NCBI GenBank assembly: GCA_902826815.1
Contig: CADEGF010000021.1
Coordinates: 1-64,000 of the forward strand
DNA length: 64,000 nucleotides
Origin: an uncultured Mycobacteriaceae bacterium
GTDB lineage: Bacteria > Actinomycetota > Actinomycetes > Mycobacteriales > Mycobacteriaceae
Reading direction: 5' to 3'
Shown here: piece after piece, positions 54,336-63,189 of the stretch
Numbering within the stretch: position 1 is the stretch's first letter
Layout of the letters: each line of letters opens with the position of its first letter
The notes under the pieces: model-generated
What the model was told of the DNA's origin: nothing
The model's input: only the letters and a program-made list of their open reading frames with translations
Databases searched by the model: none
Program-made: the position numbers and the translations under genes

Positions 54336-55295
54336 GTGCGCGCCGTGCTGATCGTCAACCCCAACGCGACGTCGACCACGCCCGCCGGTCGCGACCTGCT
54401 CGCCCACGCGCTGGAGAGCCGGGTCAAGCTGACCATCGCCCACACCGACAGCCGCGGCCACGCCATCGACATCGCCCGCGACGCGGCCCGTGACGGCATC
54501 GACGTGCTGATCGTGCACGGCGGCGACGGAACCGTGAACGAGGTCGTCAACGGCGTCCTTGGCGAGTGTGGCCGGATCCCGCACGCCGACGCGCCCGCGG
54601 TCGGAGTGGTGCCCGGCGGGGCGGCGAACGTGTTCGCCCGCGCGCTCGGCATCAGCCCAGATCCGACCGAGGCCACCAACCAGCTGATCGACCTGCTGGG
54701 CGAGCACCGGCGCACCAAGGCCTGGCGCCGGATCGGCCTGATGGACTGCGGCGAGCGATGGGGGGTCTTCACCGCGGGCCTCGGGGTGGACGGCGACGTG
54801 GTGGCGGCCGTCGAGGCCCAGCGGGACAAGGGCCGCAAGGTCACCGCATCGCGCTACATCCGCGTCGCCACGCGCGAAATGCTGGCCAACTCCCGCAGGG
54901 AGCCGTCGCTGACGCTGCATCTGCCCGATCGTGACCCGGTAACAGGCGTGCATTTCGCGTTCGTGTCCAACGCGAGCCCGTGGACCTATGCGAACACCAG
55001 GCCGGTGTGGACGAATCCGACCACCACGTTCGAGACCGGGCTGGGCGTTTTCGCGACGACCAGCATGAATGTCTGGGCAAACTTGTGGCTGGTCCGGCAG
55101 ATGCTGTCGAAAAGGCCCAAGATCCGCGCCAAGCATCTGATCCGCGACGACGACCTGTCATGGGTCAGAGTGACCGCCGACACACCGGTGGCATGCCAGA
55201 TCGACGGAGATTACGTCGGATTGCGCGAAGAGATCACGTTCCGGGCGGTCCCGGAGGCTCTTGGCGTGGTCGCGCCACCGGCTGAAAGCCGCTGA
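54336..55295 (+). CDS. diacylglycerol kinase-family lipid kinase (Rv3218-like)
   Basis: A 319-residue lipid kinase of the DagK/YegS family. The nucleotide site VHGGDGTVNEVVNGV and the GVVPGGAANVFARALG, WGVFTAGLGVDGDVV and CQIDGDYVG segments are present. It phosphorylates diacylglycerol, sphingosine-like or related lipid alcohols; the substrate is not fixed. It starts at GTG, 37 bp after the CoA-transferase pair, and precedes the whiB1 promoter region. Confidence 0.88.
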   Translation: MRAVLIVNPNATSTTPAGRDLLAHALESRVKLTIAHTDSRGHAIDIARDAARDGIDVLIVHGGDGTVNEVVNGVLGECGRIPHADAPAVGVVPGGAANVFARALGISPDPTEATNQLIDLLGEHRRTKAWRRIGLMDCGERWGVFTAGLGVDGDVVAAVEAQRDKGRKVTASRYIRVATREMLANSRREPSLTLHLPDRDPVTGVHFAFVSNASPWTYANTRPVWTNPTTTFETGLGVFATTSMNVWANLWLVRQMLSKRPKIRAKHLIRDDDLSWVRVTADTPVACQIDGDYVGLREEITFRAVPEALGVVAPPAESR

Positions 55296-55386
55296 TCTGC
55301 ATAAATAGCTGCCGCGCGGCCTATTCAGAGCGCAAGTGGGTTGAGTGTAGTACAAACGGATGAGGCTGTTGCGAACGGTGGTCCGT

Positions 55387-55402
55387 AGTGAGATAGCCCA
55401 CG
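55387..55402. promoter_or_regulatory. CRP site upstream of whiB1
   Basis: AGTGAGATAGCCCACG is, from memory, the CRP1 site described before M. tuberculosis whiB1. It is centred about 58 bp upstream of the start predicted from the -35/-10 boxes, matching the reported activator position. CRP (Rv3676) binds with or without cAMP. Confidence 0.85.
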
Positions 55403-55417
55403 AGTTACCGAACGGTA

Positions 55418-55446
55418 TTGACACCTGTTCAGCGTGTGGGAGCATC
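55418..55446 (+). promoter_or_regulatory. whiB1: whiB1 promoter
   Basis: -35 TTGACA (55418-55423), a 17-base spacer and a weak -10 AGCATC (55441-55446) predict a start near 55453 and a leader of about 94 bases. A weak -10 fits dependence on the CRP site upstream. Confidence 0.65.
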
Positions 55447-55546
55447 GAAGTAAGCAACAGTGCAGAAACAAATTGTTCGCACGCGTTAACAGCCGAAAAA
55501 AAGCTCGTGCGCCCCGCTGCGCACATAGTGAGGAGACCTAGACACC

Positions 55547-55801
55547 ATGGATTGGCGCCATAACGCTGTCTGTCGCGACGAAGATCCGGAACTGTTCTTC
55601 CCGGTGGGAAACAGTGGCCCGGCCCTCGCGCAGATTGCCGACGCGAAGCTCGTGTGCAACCGCTGCCCGGTCACGACCGAGTGCCTGACCTGGGCATTGG
55701 ACTCCGGCCAGGATGCCGGCGTGTGGGGCGGAATGAGCGAGGACGAGCGCCGCGCGCTCAAGCGCCGCAACGCCCGCACCAAGGCCCGCACAGGCGTCTA
55801 G
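55547..55801 (+). CDS. whiB1: WhiB1 iron-sulfur transcription regulator
   Basis: An 84-residue WhiB protein. The [4Fe-4S] ligands are C9, C37, C40 and C46; GVWGGMSEDERRALKRR (from residue 58) forms the DNA-binding tail. WhiB1 is an essential, nitric-oxide-responsive regulator that binds sigma-A. The ATG follows GAGGAG at the usual distance. Confidence 0.96.
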   Translation: MDWRHNAVCRDEDPELFFPVGNSGPALAQIADAKLVCNRCPVTTECLTWALDSGQDAGVWGGMSEDERRALKRRNARTKARTGV

Positions 55802-55819
55802 CCTCACCCCGATCCACCG

Positions 55820-55851
55820 GTTACGGCCCCGACAAATGTCGGGGCCGTAAC
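55820..55851. terminator. bidirectional terminator between whiB1 and pdtaS
   Basis: A perfect 15-bp inverted repeat (55820-55834 / 55837-55851), very GC-rich, lies 18 bp after the whiB1 stop and 62 bp after the pdtaS stop. There is no T-tract, as is common for mycobacterial hairpin terminators. Confidence 0.8.
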
Positions 55852-55913
55852 TGTGTGCAAATACGATTTGTCCGAATTGCGCAAGCATCGTCAATTGCCG
55901 TCTAAACGACGAT

Positions 55914-57410
55914 CTACTGTGCGAGTCGCGGTCGCCTGCCGATCGGCACCCGCAGCGCCGCATCCGTTCCGCCGTCGGTCGAGGCGTGCATATCGAGCGA
56001 GCCGTCCAGTTCCGCCGAGACAAGTGTCCGCACGATCTGCAAACCCAGCCGGTCGGCCTGCTCCAGGCTGAACCCCTCGGGTAGGCCGCGGCCGTCGTCG
56101 TGGACCACGACATCCAGCCAACGCGCTGACCGCTCCGCACGGATCGTCACGCAGCCGGTGGCGGTGGTGTCGTCGAAGGCATGCTCGATGGCGTTCTGCA
56201 CCAGTTCGGTGATCACCATGACGAGGGCGGTGGCACGGTCGGCGTCGAGCACACCAAGATCGCCGAGCCGACTGACGCGGATCGGAGTGTCAACGGTGGC
56301 AACGTCGTTCATCATCGGCATGATCCGGTCCACCACGTCGTCGAGGTTCACCTCTTCGTCGACCGACATCGACAGCGCGTCGTGCACCATCGCGATCGAC
56401 GACACCCGGCGCACGGACTCGATCAGCGCGTCGCGGCCCTCGGCGTTGTTGGTGCGCCTGGCCTGCAGCCGCAGCAGCGATGCGACGGTCTGAAGGTTGT
56501 TCTTCACCCGGTGGTGGATCTCGCGGATGGTGGCGTCCTTGGAAAGCAGGGCACGGTCGCGCCGCTTGATCTCGGTGACGTCGCGGATGAGCACCGCCGC
56601 TCCCACCGCATCGCCGCGCACCACCAACGGCATCGTGCGCAGAAGCACCGCGGCACCGCCCGCGTCGACTTCCATCCGCATGCTGGACCCGCCGACAAGG
56701 GAGTCCCGCACGTGATCGGCCAGTTCCTGCGCCTCGAACGGGTCGGAGATGAGCGGTCTTGTCACCGCCACCATGTTCTGTCCCTCGAGCTCGGCGGTCA
56801 GGCCCATGCGGTGATACGCCGACAGCGCATTGGGACTGGCGAACACCACCACACCGGCGACGTCGAGTCGGATGAACCCGTCGCCGACACGCGGGCTTGA
56901 CCGCGATATCGACAGATCGTCGACGTTGGGGAAGGTGCCCTCCGACAGCATGAGCAGAAGGTCGCGGGCGCAGTCGAGGTAGTTGCGTTCCAGCGGGCTT
57001 GCCTTGCGCGCGGCGAACGCCGTCTGGTGGGTGAGAACGGCCACCACGTGGTTGTCGTACCGAACCGGCACCGCCTCAATCGAGTGGTCACCATCGACCG
57101 CTGAATCCGCTTGTCCCTCTTCGCCTTCCCGCCCGATCGCGCCCGATTTGAAGGCCGCTGTGACAAGGGGGACGTGCGAGGCATCGGCGCGGGTGCCGAC
57201 GGCGTCGGCCAGCAGAACGGTCGGTGCGGTGTTCGGTCGGCACTGCGCCACACACACCAGCACGCCGTCGTCGCGCCGCACCCACATCAAGTAATCGGCG
57301 AACGAGAGGTCGGCAAGCAGTTGCCATTCGCCGACCACGGCGTGCAGATGGTCGACGGCGTTGCCGGGCAGCACGGTGTGCTCGGCAAGCAGGTCACCGA
57401 GGGTGGACAT
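55914..57410 (-). CDS. pdtaS: two-component histidine kinase PdtaS
   Basis: A 498-residue soluble sensor kinase: GAF-like domain (1-150), PAS-like domain (about 170-280), then a HisKA_2 domain with phospho-acceptor His300 in REIHHRVKNNLQ and an HATPase with TELVQNAIEHAF (N box) and DDGRGLPEGF (G box). It passes phosphate to PdtaR, an RNA-binding antiterminator encoded elsewhere. Its length and order match the M. tuberculosis protein. It converges on whiB1. Confidence 0.94.
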   Translation of the reverse strand: MSTLGDLLAEHTVLPGNAVDHLHAVVGEWQLLADLSFADYLMWVRRDDGVLVCVAQCRPNTAPTVLLADAVGTRADASHVPLVTAAFKSGAIGREGEEGQADSAVDGDHSIEAVPVRYDNHVVAVLTHQTAFAARKASPLERNYLDCARDLLLMLSEGTFPNVDDLSISRSSPRVGDGFIRLDVAGVVVFASPNALSAYHRMGLTAELEGQNMVAVTRPLISDPFEAQELADHVRDSLVGGSSMRMEVDAGGAAVLLRTMPLVVRGDAVGAAVLIRDVTEIKRRDRALLSKDATIREIHHRVKNNLQTVASLLRLQARRTNNAEGRDALIESVRRVSSIAMVHDALSMSVDEEVNLDDVVDRIMPMMNDVATVDTPIRVSRLGDLGVLDADRATALVMVITELVQNAIEHAFDDTTATGCVTIRAERSARWLDVVVHDDGRGLPEGFSLEQADRLGLQIVRTLVSAELDGSLDMHASTDGGTDAALRVPIGRRPRLAQ

Positions 57411-57434
57411 CGGATCCTATGACGGGAGCCAGTG

Positions 57435-57650
57435 CTAGCTGATCACTGCGATGAGGTCACCGGCCTGGATGACGTCGCCGACCGACACACTCACCTTGCT
57501 GATCGTGCCTGCCACCTCGGCGAGCACAGGGATCTCCATTTTCATCGACTCAAGCAGCACCAGGGTGTCGCCCTCGCCGATCTGATCGCCCTCGTTCACC
57601 ACGACCTCGAGCACACTGGCCACGATCTCGGCGCGAACATCCTCGGCCAT
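57435..57650 (-). CDS. biotin/lipoyl-carrier protein (TB7.3-like)
   Basis: A 71-residue single biotinyl domain. LLESMKMEIPV carries the modified Lys37, and AEVAGTISKVSVSVGDVIQ completes the hammerhead fold. It is the stand-alone biotinylated protein TB7.3 (Rv3221c) of mycobacteria; the partner carboxylase is not known from this locus. The ATG has GAGGTGAAG upstream. It lies 24 bp before pdtaS and is probably co-transcribed with it. Confidence 0.93.
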   Translation of the reverse strand: MAEDVRAEIVASVLEVVVNEGDQIGEGDTLVLLESMKMEIPVLAEVAGTISKVSVSVGDVIQAGDLIAVIS

Positions 57651-57796
57651 CTTCACCTCATTCTTACGGCTGCCTGCCGCTCTATCGAACCACAACCGCA
57701 CGGGGCGCAGCGCTGTCAGTAGACCATGAGACACTGGTATCAACGCGGCCGCAGGATGTGGGCGCACACATTCCCTGATTACACGGAGGTAGGACC

Positions 57797-57892
57797 ATGG
57801 CCAAGCGTGGCCGCAAGAAGCGTGACCGCAAGCACTCAAAGGCCAATCACGGCAAGCGGCCCAACGCCGGCTCGAAGTCGGTAGGCCGCTAA
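57797..57892 (+). CDS. small basic ribosomal protein bL37
   Basis: A 31-codon reading frame with a clear GGAGGT site seven bases before the ATG. The peptide starts MAKRGRKKRDRKHSKANHGK and matches, from memory, the actinobacteria-specific large-subunit protein bL37. The remembered M. smegmatis protein ends at RPNA (24 residues); here seven further residues (GSKSVGR) follow. The stop overlaps the stop of the convergent rshA gene. Confidence 0.88.
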   Translation: MAKRGRKKRDRKHSKANHGKRPNAGSKSVGR

Positions 57893-58191
57893 CCGCGCGT
57901 GATCGTGGTGCGGCTGATCTCGATGCGCAGCCGCTGAACAAACCCTTCGGGCGCCTTCTCCCCGCCGCACTTCTTGGCGATCAGGGTCTTCACCCGCTCC
58001 TCGACGCCGTAATGGCGCAGGCAGGCCGGGCACTCCTCGAGATGATGCGCAAGCTTGTCACGGCTCTCCGCGGTGCATTCGCCGTCCAGCAACGTCCATA
58101 CCTCGGCGATCACCGCGGCGCAGTCGGGGTGATCGGGGTCCACCGGGCCTACTGGAGGGGTCCAGCGCTCTTCGTCGTCACGGTCGGTCAT
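57889..58191 (-). CDS. rshA: zinc anti-sigma factor RshA (RsrA family)
   Basis: A 100-residue redox-sensing anti-sigma factor. The zinc site is HHLEECPAC (H50-x3-C54-x2-C57), with further His/Cys (H21, C24, C39) that can ligate or form disulfides. It binds SigH in reducing conditions and releases it on oxidation or heat. The ATG overlaps the sigH stop (ATGA), the classical coupling. Confidence 0.94.
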   Translation of the reverse strand: MTDRDDEERWTPPVGPVDPDHPDCAAVIAEVWTLLDGECTAESRDKLAHHLEECPACLRHYGVEERVKTLIAKKCGGEKAPEGFVQRLRIEISRTTITRG

Positions 58192-58823
58192 GACGACACC
58201 TCCTCGGGGGTGTCGAGCTGTCCCCGAAGGAAACCACGATCCTTGGCCACGTCGGCCAGTAACTCGCGCAGTTGACGCCTGCCCCGGTGCAGCCGCGACA
58301 TCACCGTGCCGATGGGCGTGTCCATGATCTCGGCGATCTCCTTATAGGGGAATCCTTCGACGTCTGCGTAGTACACGGCCATCCGGAAATCCTCGGGCAG
58401 CGCCTGAAGTGCTTCCTTGATCTCGTTGTCCGGCAGGGCCTCCATCGCCTCCACCTCCGCCGAGCGCAGTCCTGTCGAGGAGTGCTCGGCGTTGGCGGCC
58501 AGCTGCCAGTCGGTGATCTCCTCGGTCGGATACTCCGCGGGCTGACGCTGCTTCTTGCGATAGCTGTTGATGTAGGTGTTGGTCAGGATGCGATACAGCC
58601 AGGCCTTGAGATTCGTCCCCTCGCGGAACGAGCGGAAACCCGAATAGGCCTTCACCATGGTTTCCTGCAGCAGGTCCTCGGCGTCTGCCGGATTGCGCGT
58701 CATGCGCAACGCACCACCATAGAGTTGGTCGAGCAGCGGAATGGCGTCGCGCTCGAAACGCGCGGTCAGCTCGGCATCGCTCTCTGCGGCTCTCACCGGC
58801 GCCGACCCGTCAATGTCGGTCAT
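58188..58823 (-). CDS. sigH: ECF sigma factor SigH
   Basis: A 211-residue sigma factor. Region 2 is [19 protein letters not shown] and [20 protein letters not shown]; region 4 is [19 protein letters not shown] and [15 protein letters not shown]. SigH directs thiol-oxidative and heat-stress genes including thioredoxin. The ATG at 58823 (MTDIDG) matches the M. tuberculosis start (MADIDG). The frame stays open to 58991, with GTG at 58982 and ATGs at 58958 and 58907, so a longer form cannot be excluded. Confidence 0.94.
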   Translation of the reverse strand: MTDIDGSAPVRAAESDAELTARFERDAIPLLDQLYGGALRMTRNPADAEDLLQETMVKAYSGFRSFREGTNLKAWLYRILTNTYINSYRKKQRQPAEYPTEEITDWQLAANAEHSSTGLRSAEVEAMEALPDNEIKEALQALPEDFRMAVYYADVEGFPYKEIAEIMDTPIGTVMSRLHRGRRQLRELLADVAKDRGFLRGQLDTPEEVSS

Positions 58824-58986
58824 CCTTGGGAACACCGTCCCTTCCGTCGAGGCGCCGCCAATAACGTCGAGTAACTGCACCTGACGCACTGAGCCGTCTA
58901 TGGCCATCGTTGGCACCGAGGTACCCCTTTCTTCGATCCTAGAGGAGCAGGTCGACATCTTTTCGCTGCTGGCCTTGTCCACCCCC

Positions 58987-59016
58987 ATCAACAGCGGGTA
59001 TGGCCGCGCTTGTTCC
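58987..59016 (-). promoter_or_regulatory. sigH: SigH-dependent promoter of sigH
   Basis: Leftward GGAACA (59011-59016), an 18-base spacer and GTTGAT (58987-58992) match the SigH consensus (GGAAYA ... GTT). This predicts autoregulation and a transcript start near 58980, leaving about 157 bases before the ATG at 58823. Confidence 0.75.
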
Positions 59017-59064
59017 CTGCGTCACTGCAGTCCGCGGCATCCGCCCGGGATCTAGGCTGGGATC

Positions 59065-59568
59065 GTGGCCCGTGCTGCGACCCCGGCGATCACGGCCCTT
59101 CTGGCCGCAGAAGTTCCCCATGAGGTGCTGCGATACCACCACGACCCGCAGAACGACTCCTTCGGCGACGAAGCCGTCAACGAACTGGCAGGCGCGGGCG
59201 GCTTCGATCCGGACCAGATCTTCAAGACGTTGATCGTCGCGCTGCCAAAAAACGACGAAAACGGGCTGGCCGTCGCGGTGCTGCCGGTCCGGTCCCAGCT
59301 ATCCCTCAAGGCCGCCGCGGCGGCGCTGGGAGTCGCCAAGGCGGCGATGGCCGAGCGCACCGCCGCCGAACGGTCCTCCGGCTACGTGATCGGCGGCATC
59401 TCCCCGTTCGGCCAGCGCAAACGGCTGCCGACGGTCGTCGACAGCTCGGCTCTGCGGTGGGACCGGGTGCTGTGCAGCGCGGGTAAGCGGGGCTGGGACG
59501 TCGCGGTGCACCCGCAGGACCTCATCGCGGTCACTGACGCGGTGACCGCCGATATCCGCGCGTCGTGA
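59065..59568 (+). CDS. YbaK/ProX-type aminoacyl-tRNA deacylase
   Basis: A 167-residue editing-domain protein. The conserved IFKTLIVAL and GYVIGGISPFGQRKRLPTVV segments identify the YbaK/EbsC family, which hydrolyses misacylated Cys-tRNA(Pro) or related species. It begins at GTG, divergent from sigH. In M. tuberculosis the equivalent region appears to be split (Rv3224A/B, from memory); here it is intact. Confidence 0.9.
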   Translation: MARAATPAITALLAAEVPHEVLRYHHDPQNDSFGDEAVNELAGAGGFDPDQIFKTLIVALPKNDENGLAVAVLPVRSQLSLKAAAAALGVAKAAMAERTAAERSSGYVIGGISPFGQRKRLPTVVDSSALRWDRVLCSAGKRGWDVAVHPQDLIAVTDAVTADIRAS

Positions 59569-59572
59569 TCGC

Positions 59573-59629
59573 CGAAATTGCATACGAGCAGGAGAAGTGC
59601 GAGGAAGGCCCTGCTGGAATGCAATTTCG
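59573..59629. repeat. long imperfect inverted repeat (REP-like hairpin)
   Basis: CGAAATTGCAT (59573-59583) and ATGCAATTTCG (59619-59629) are perfect 11-bp arms; inside them AGCAGG and CCTGCT pair after a 3-base internal loop. The whole 57-bp element fills the gap between two rightward genes and looks like a mobile palindromic repeat as much as a terminator. Confidence 0.8.
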
Positions 59630-59648
59630 CGGGAATTAGGGTGGGCCC

Positions 59649-60506
<858 letters not shown>

Positions 60507-60510
60507 CAGA

Positions 60511-61608
60511 TCAGCAGGGATGGATCCCGTTGCCTTCGGGATCGAAGCAGGTTTGCCCGGTCGACTCGCCGCTTGACTGGCCGGTGCTGCTCCCCGACGA
60601 CGAACCATTGCTGGAGCCCGACGACGAACCATTGCTGGCGCCAGGCGTCCCGCCCGTCGTCTTCGCGTTTCCGGTCGTCTCTCCGCTGCTGGTGCCGGTC
60701 GTCCCGGTTGTGGTCCCGGTCGTCCCGGTTGTGGTCCCCGTCGTACCTGTAGTGGTCCCCGTCGTACCGGTTGTGGTGCCTTCGGTGCCCGTCGTAGTCC
60801 CTGTCGTACCGGTCGTCGTGCCCGTCGTAGTACCGGTTGTGGTCCCAGTCGTCGTCCCGGTCGTGGTGCCTTCTGTGCCGGTCGTGGTCCCCGTCGTACC
60901 CGTCGTCGTACCCGTCGTGGTGCCTTCTGTGCCAGTCGTCGTACCGGTTGTGGTCCCCGTCGTGGTACCCGGTGTGGTGCCGGTCGTCGCACCCGTCGTG
61001 GCCCCAGTGGTCGTGCCAGGGACCACGCCTGAGGTCGTGCCCGAGGTGCGGCCGGTCGACGAGCCCGTTGTTGTGCGGCCCGTGTTCGACCCGCTCGTCG
61101 AGCCGCTGATGCGCGGGGCGGGCGCGGGTGCAGGAGCGGGAGCAGGCGGCGGTGCCACCGAGGGCGGTGGCGGAACAACCTGCGGCGCCTGCTGGGGCAC
61201 AAGTGTCTGTGGGACCTGCTGCGGCGCCTGCTCCTGCTGGCTGTTACCGGTCAACGTGTAAGCCAGGCCGCCGCCGAGCAGAGCTACAACGACAACCGCG
61301 CCTGCGATGGCAATCGTGCCCATAGGCAACTTGGCACCCCCCTCGGCGGGCGGTGGCTGCTGCCCGTACTGGGGTTGCTGGTACTGCGGCTGCTGATACT
61401 GCGGCTGCTGATAGGGATCTGGGCCGTAGTTCTGGGGCGGCGGCTCGTCGTACTGCGGGCCTTCATGCGACCACGCCAGGGCGTCGGCCTTCCCGGTTGC
61501 CATATCGCCGAAGTCGGCTTGCCTTGTCGCATCCGCGGGATCCTGCGAGTAGCCACGTATCGTCGGATCGTCTGGGTTGCCACCGTACGGAGGCCGTGGT
61601 CCTGTCAT
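60511..61608 (-). CDS. membrane protein with Thr/Gly repeat domain
   Basis: A 365-residue single-pass protein: Pro/Gln/Tyr-rich cytoplasmic segment with four QQPQY-like units (residues 67-84), a membrane helix (96-118), a Pro/Ala/Gln linker, a long Thr-Gly repeat domain (199-306), a Ser/Gly tail and a short C-terminal motif CFDPEGNGIHPC with two cysteines. The external part is probably extended and may be glycosylated or span the cell wall. I recognise no enzyme or named family. The short C-terminal Cys-bounded motif suggests the chain ends in a small anchored or binding loop. Confidence 0.8.
   Translation of the reverse strand: MTGPRPPYGGNPDDPTIRGYSQDPADATRQADFGDMATGKADALAWSHEGPQYDEPPPQNYGPDPYQQPQYQQPQYQQPQYGQQPPPAEGGAKLPMGTIAIAGAVVVVALLGGGLAYTLTGNSQQEQAPQQVPQTLVPQQAPQVVPPPPSVAPPPAPAPAPAPAPRISGSTSGSNTGRTTTGSSTGRTSGTTSGVVPGTTTGATTGATTGTTPGTTTGTTTGTTTGTEGTTTGTTTGTTGTTTGTEGTTTGTTTGTTTGTTTGTTTGTTGTTTGTEGTTTGTTGTTTGTTGTTTGTTGTTTGTTGTSSGETTGNAKTTGGTPGASNGSSSGSSNGSSSGSSTGQSSGESTGQTCFDPEGNGIHPC
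60691..61014. repeat. low-complexity Thr-Gly coding repeat
   Basis: About 324 bp encode a mosaic of TTTG and TTG units with three GTEG interruptions. The repeating CGT/CGG-rich units are variable in codon use, so copies are old or drifting rather than freshly duplicated, but slippage could change the length. Confidence 0.85.
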
Positions 61609-61735
61609 TTGTCTTTCCTCGCTGAGTCCCTATCGCCGCGGGTAGCCGGGGACTGCCCGTGCAGACGGTGTGGCGCACGGCGGGGCCGTCCCCCACGCTG
61701 TGAGCTAATCAAACAACCGCCGGTCGGGATATAAG

Positions 61736-62266
61736 GTGTTTCCCTATATTTCGGAGATGCCCGATACGCCGTCGCACGTCCGCGAAATCGCGACCAGCGC
61801 GATCATCGCCGTGATTCTGGTCGTCGTGGTGCTGTTCAACCTGCCGGCAAGCGCCATCACACGAGCCACGTCACCGGCGGTCAACTCGATCGCGCTGCCG
61901 CTCGGGCTGGATCAGAACTGGGCGTTGTTCGCACCGACGCCGCCGACACGTCAGGAGGACGTCGAGGTACACGTCTCGATGGCGAGCGGCGCCGTGAAGA
62001 CGTGGACGCTACCCAGGAACAACCGGGTGTTCGGGGTGCCGACCACCCACCGCTGGCGCAAGTTCAAGGAGAGCCTGCTCACGACGCCGGAAATCCGGCC
62101 CGATTTCGTGCACTGGGTTGTCCGCAGACTCGCAGGCCCTGGTGACCGTCCCGTCCGCGTCGACATGGTCCTTCGAACCGAGGACATCCCTCGGCCGGGA
62201 AGCAACGATCCCGGCCAGACGACGGTAGAGACCCTGTACAGCGAGGATCTGGCGGGTACCCGGTGA
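61736..62266 (+). CDS. membrane protein partnered with HTTM protein
   Basis: A 176-residue protein with one N-terminal helix (SAIIAVILVVVVLFNLP) and an external domain (LGLDQNWALFAPTPPTRQED, WRKFKESLLTTPEIRPDFVHW). The phrase WALFAPTP followed by a short beta domain is what I associate with proteins encoded next to HTTM genes. A GTG start at 61736 is used; ATG at 61757 is also plausible. It overlaps the next gene by GTGA. Function unknown. Confidence 0.7.
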   Translation: MFPYISEMPDTPSHVREIATSAIIAVILVVVVLFNLPASAITRATSPAVNSIALPLGLDQNWALFAPTPPTRQEDVEVHVSMASGAVKTWTLPRNNRVFGVPTTHRWRKFKESLLTTPEIRPDFVHWVVRRLAGPGDRPVRVDMVLRTEDIPRPGSNDPGQTTVETLYSEDLAGTR

Positions 62267-63189
62267 CGGAGCTCGGCGTATCGGTTCGGCGCGGTCTTTC
62301 GGCGGCAGGTCAGGCCTGGCGGTCGTTCTGGTTCCAGCCGCAGCAGATGTACGCGCTCGGTTTGGTGCGCATCGTGTTCGGTGCGCTCGTGATCGTGTGG
62401 ACGCTGTGGCTGCTGCCGGTTCGCGGGGCACTGCTCGGTCCCGACGGGGTCACGCCGGAACAGCCGTCGATCCGGCATACGTGGGGGCTCTTCGCCGTCT
62501 GGAACACCGACGAAGCCATCCTGACCGGCATCGTCATGCTGATCGTTGCGGCCATCGCAATGCTCGTCGGATGGCACAGCAGGATCGCTGCCGTCGTCGT
62601 CTTCGTCCTCATCCTGTCTCTCGAGCGCCGCAGCCCATGGGTGTTCAACTCCGGCGACGCCCTGCTCAGGATCGAGTCGTTTCTGCTCGCCGTATCACCG
62701 TGCGGGACAGCGTTGTCGCTCGACCAGCGGCGTCGTTCGGGATCGTTCTGGTCGGCTCAGACGCGACCGAATTGGCCGATCCGGCTGCTTCAGATCCAGC
62801 TGTCGATCGTCTATCTGGCTGCGGTGCAGGTGAAGTTGGCCGGTCAGCCATGGCTGAATGGCACCGCGGTGTCCTACGTGTTGCGCATCGACGACATGAA
62901 ACGCATTCCCCTACCGCAGTGGTTGGCGACGAACGCGCTGGCGATGAACGCGGCGACATGGTCTGTCCTTGCCGTCGAGTTGGCGGTGGGAATCCTGGTG
63001 TGGTTCCCCCGGTTTCGCCCGTGGGTGCTTGCCGCAGGCATCGTGATGCACCTGATGATCGACGCGACCATCCAGATCGGCATCTTCAGCTATGCGATGT
63101 TCGTGCTCTACCTCGCATGGCTTCCGCCGGAGACGGTGAAATCTCTTCCCGACAGAATGCGACAATTACGGCGGCGTGACGGCCCCTAA
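62263..63189 (+). CDS. HTTM-domain membrane protein
   Basis: A 308-residue polytopic membrane protein of the HTTM (vitamin K-dependent carboxylase-like) family. Typical segments are LVRIVFGALVIVWTLWLLP, SLERRSPWVFNSGDALLRIE, LLQIQLSIVYLAAVQVKLAG and WLNGTAVSYVLRIDD. Bacterial members have unknown chemistry; several are linked to lipid or peptide modification. Start GTG overlaps the upstream stop, and its stop overlaps the stop of the alcohol dehydrogenase gene. Confidence 0.85.
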   Translation: MTELGVSVRRGLSAAGQAWRSFWFQPQQMYALGLVRIVFGALVIVWTLWLLPVRGALLGPDGVTPEQPSIRHTWGLFAVWNTDEAILTGIVMLIVAAIAMLVGWHSRIAAVVVFVLILSLERRSPWVFNSGDALLRIESFLLAVSPCGTALSLDQRRRSGSFWSAQTRPNWPIRLLQIQLSIVYLAAVQVKLAGQPWLNGTAVSYVLRIDDMKRIPLPQWLATNALAMNAATWSVLAVELAVGILVWFPRFRPWVLAAGIVMHLMIDATIQIGIFSYAMFVLYLAWLPPETVKSLPDRMRQLRRRDGP

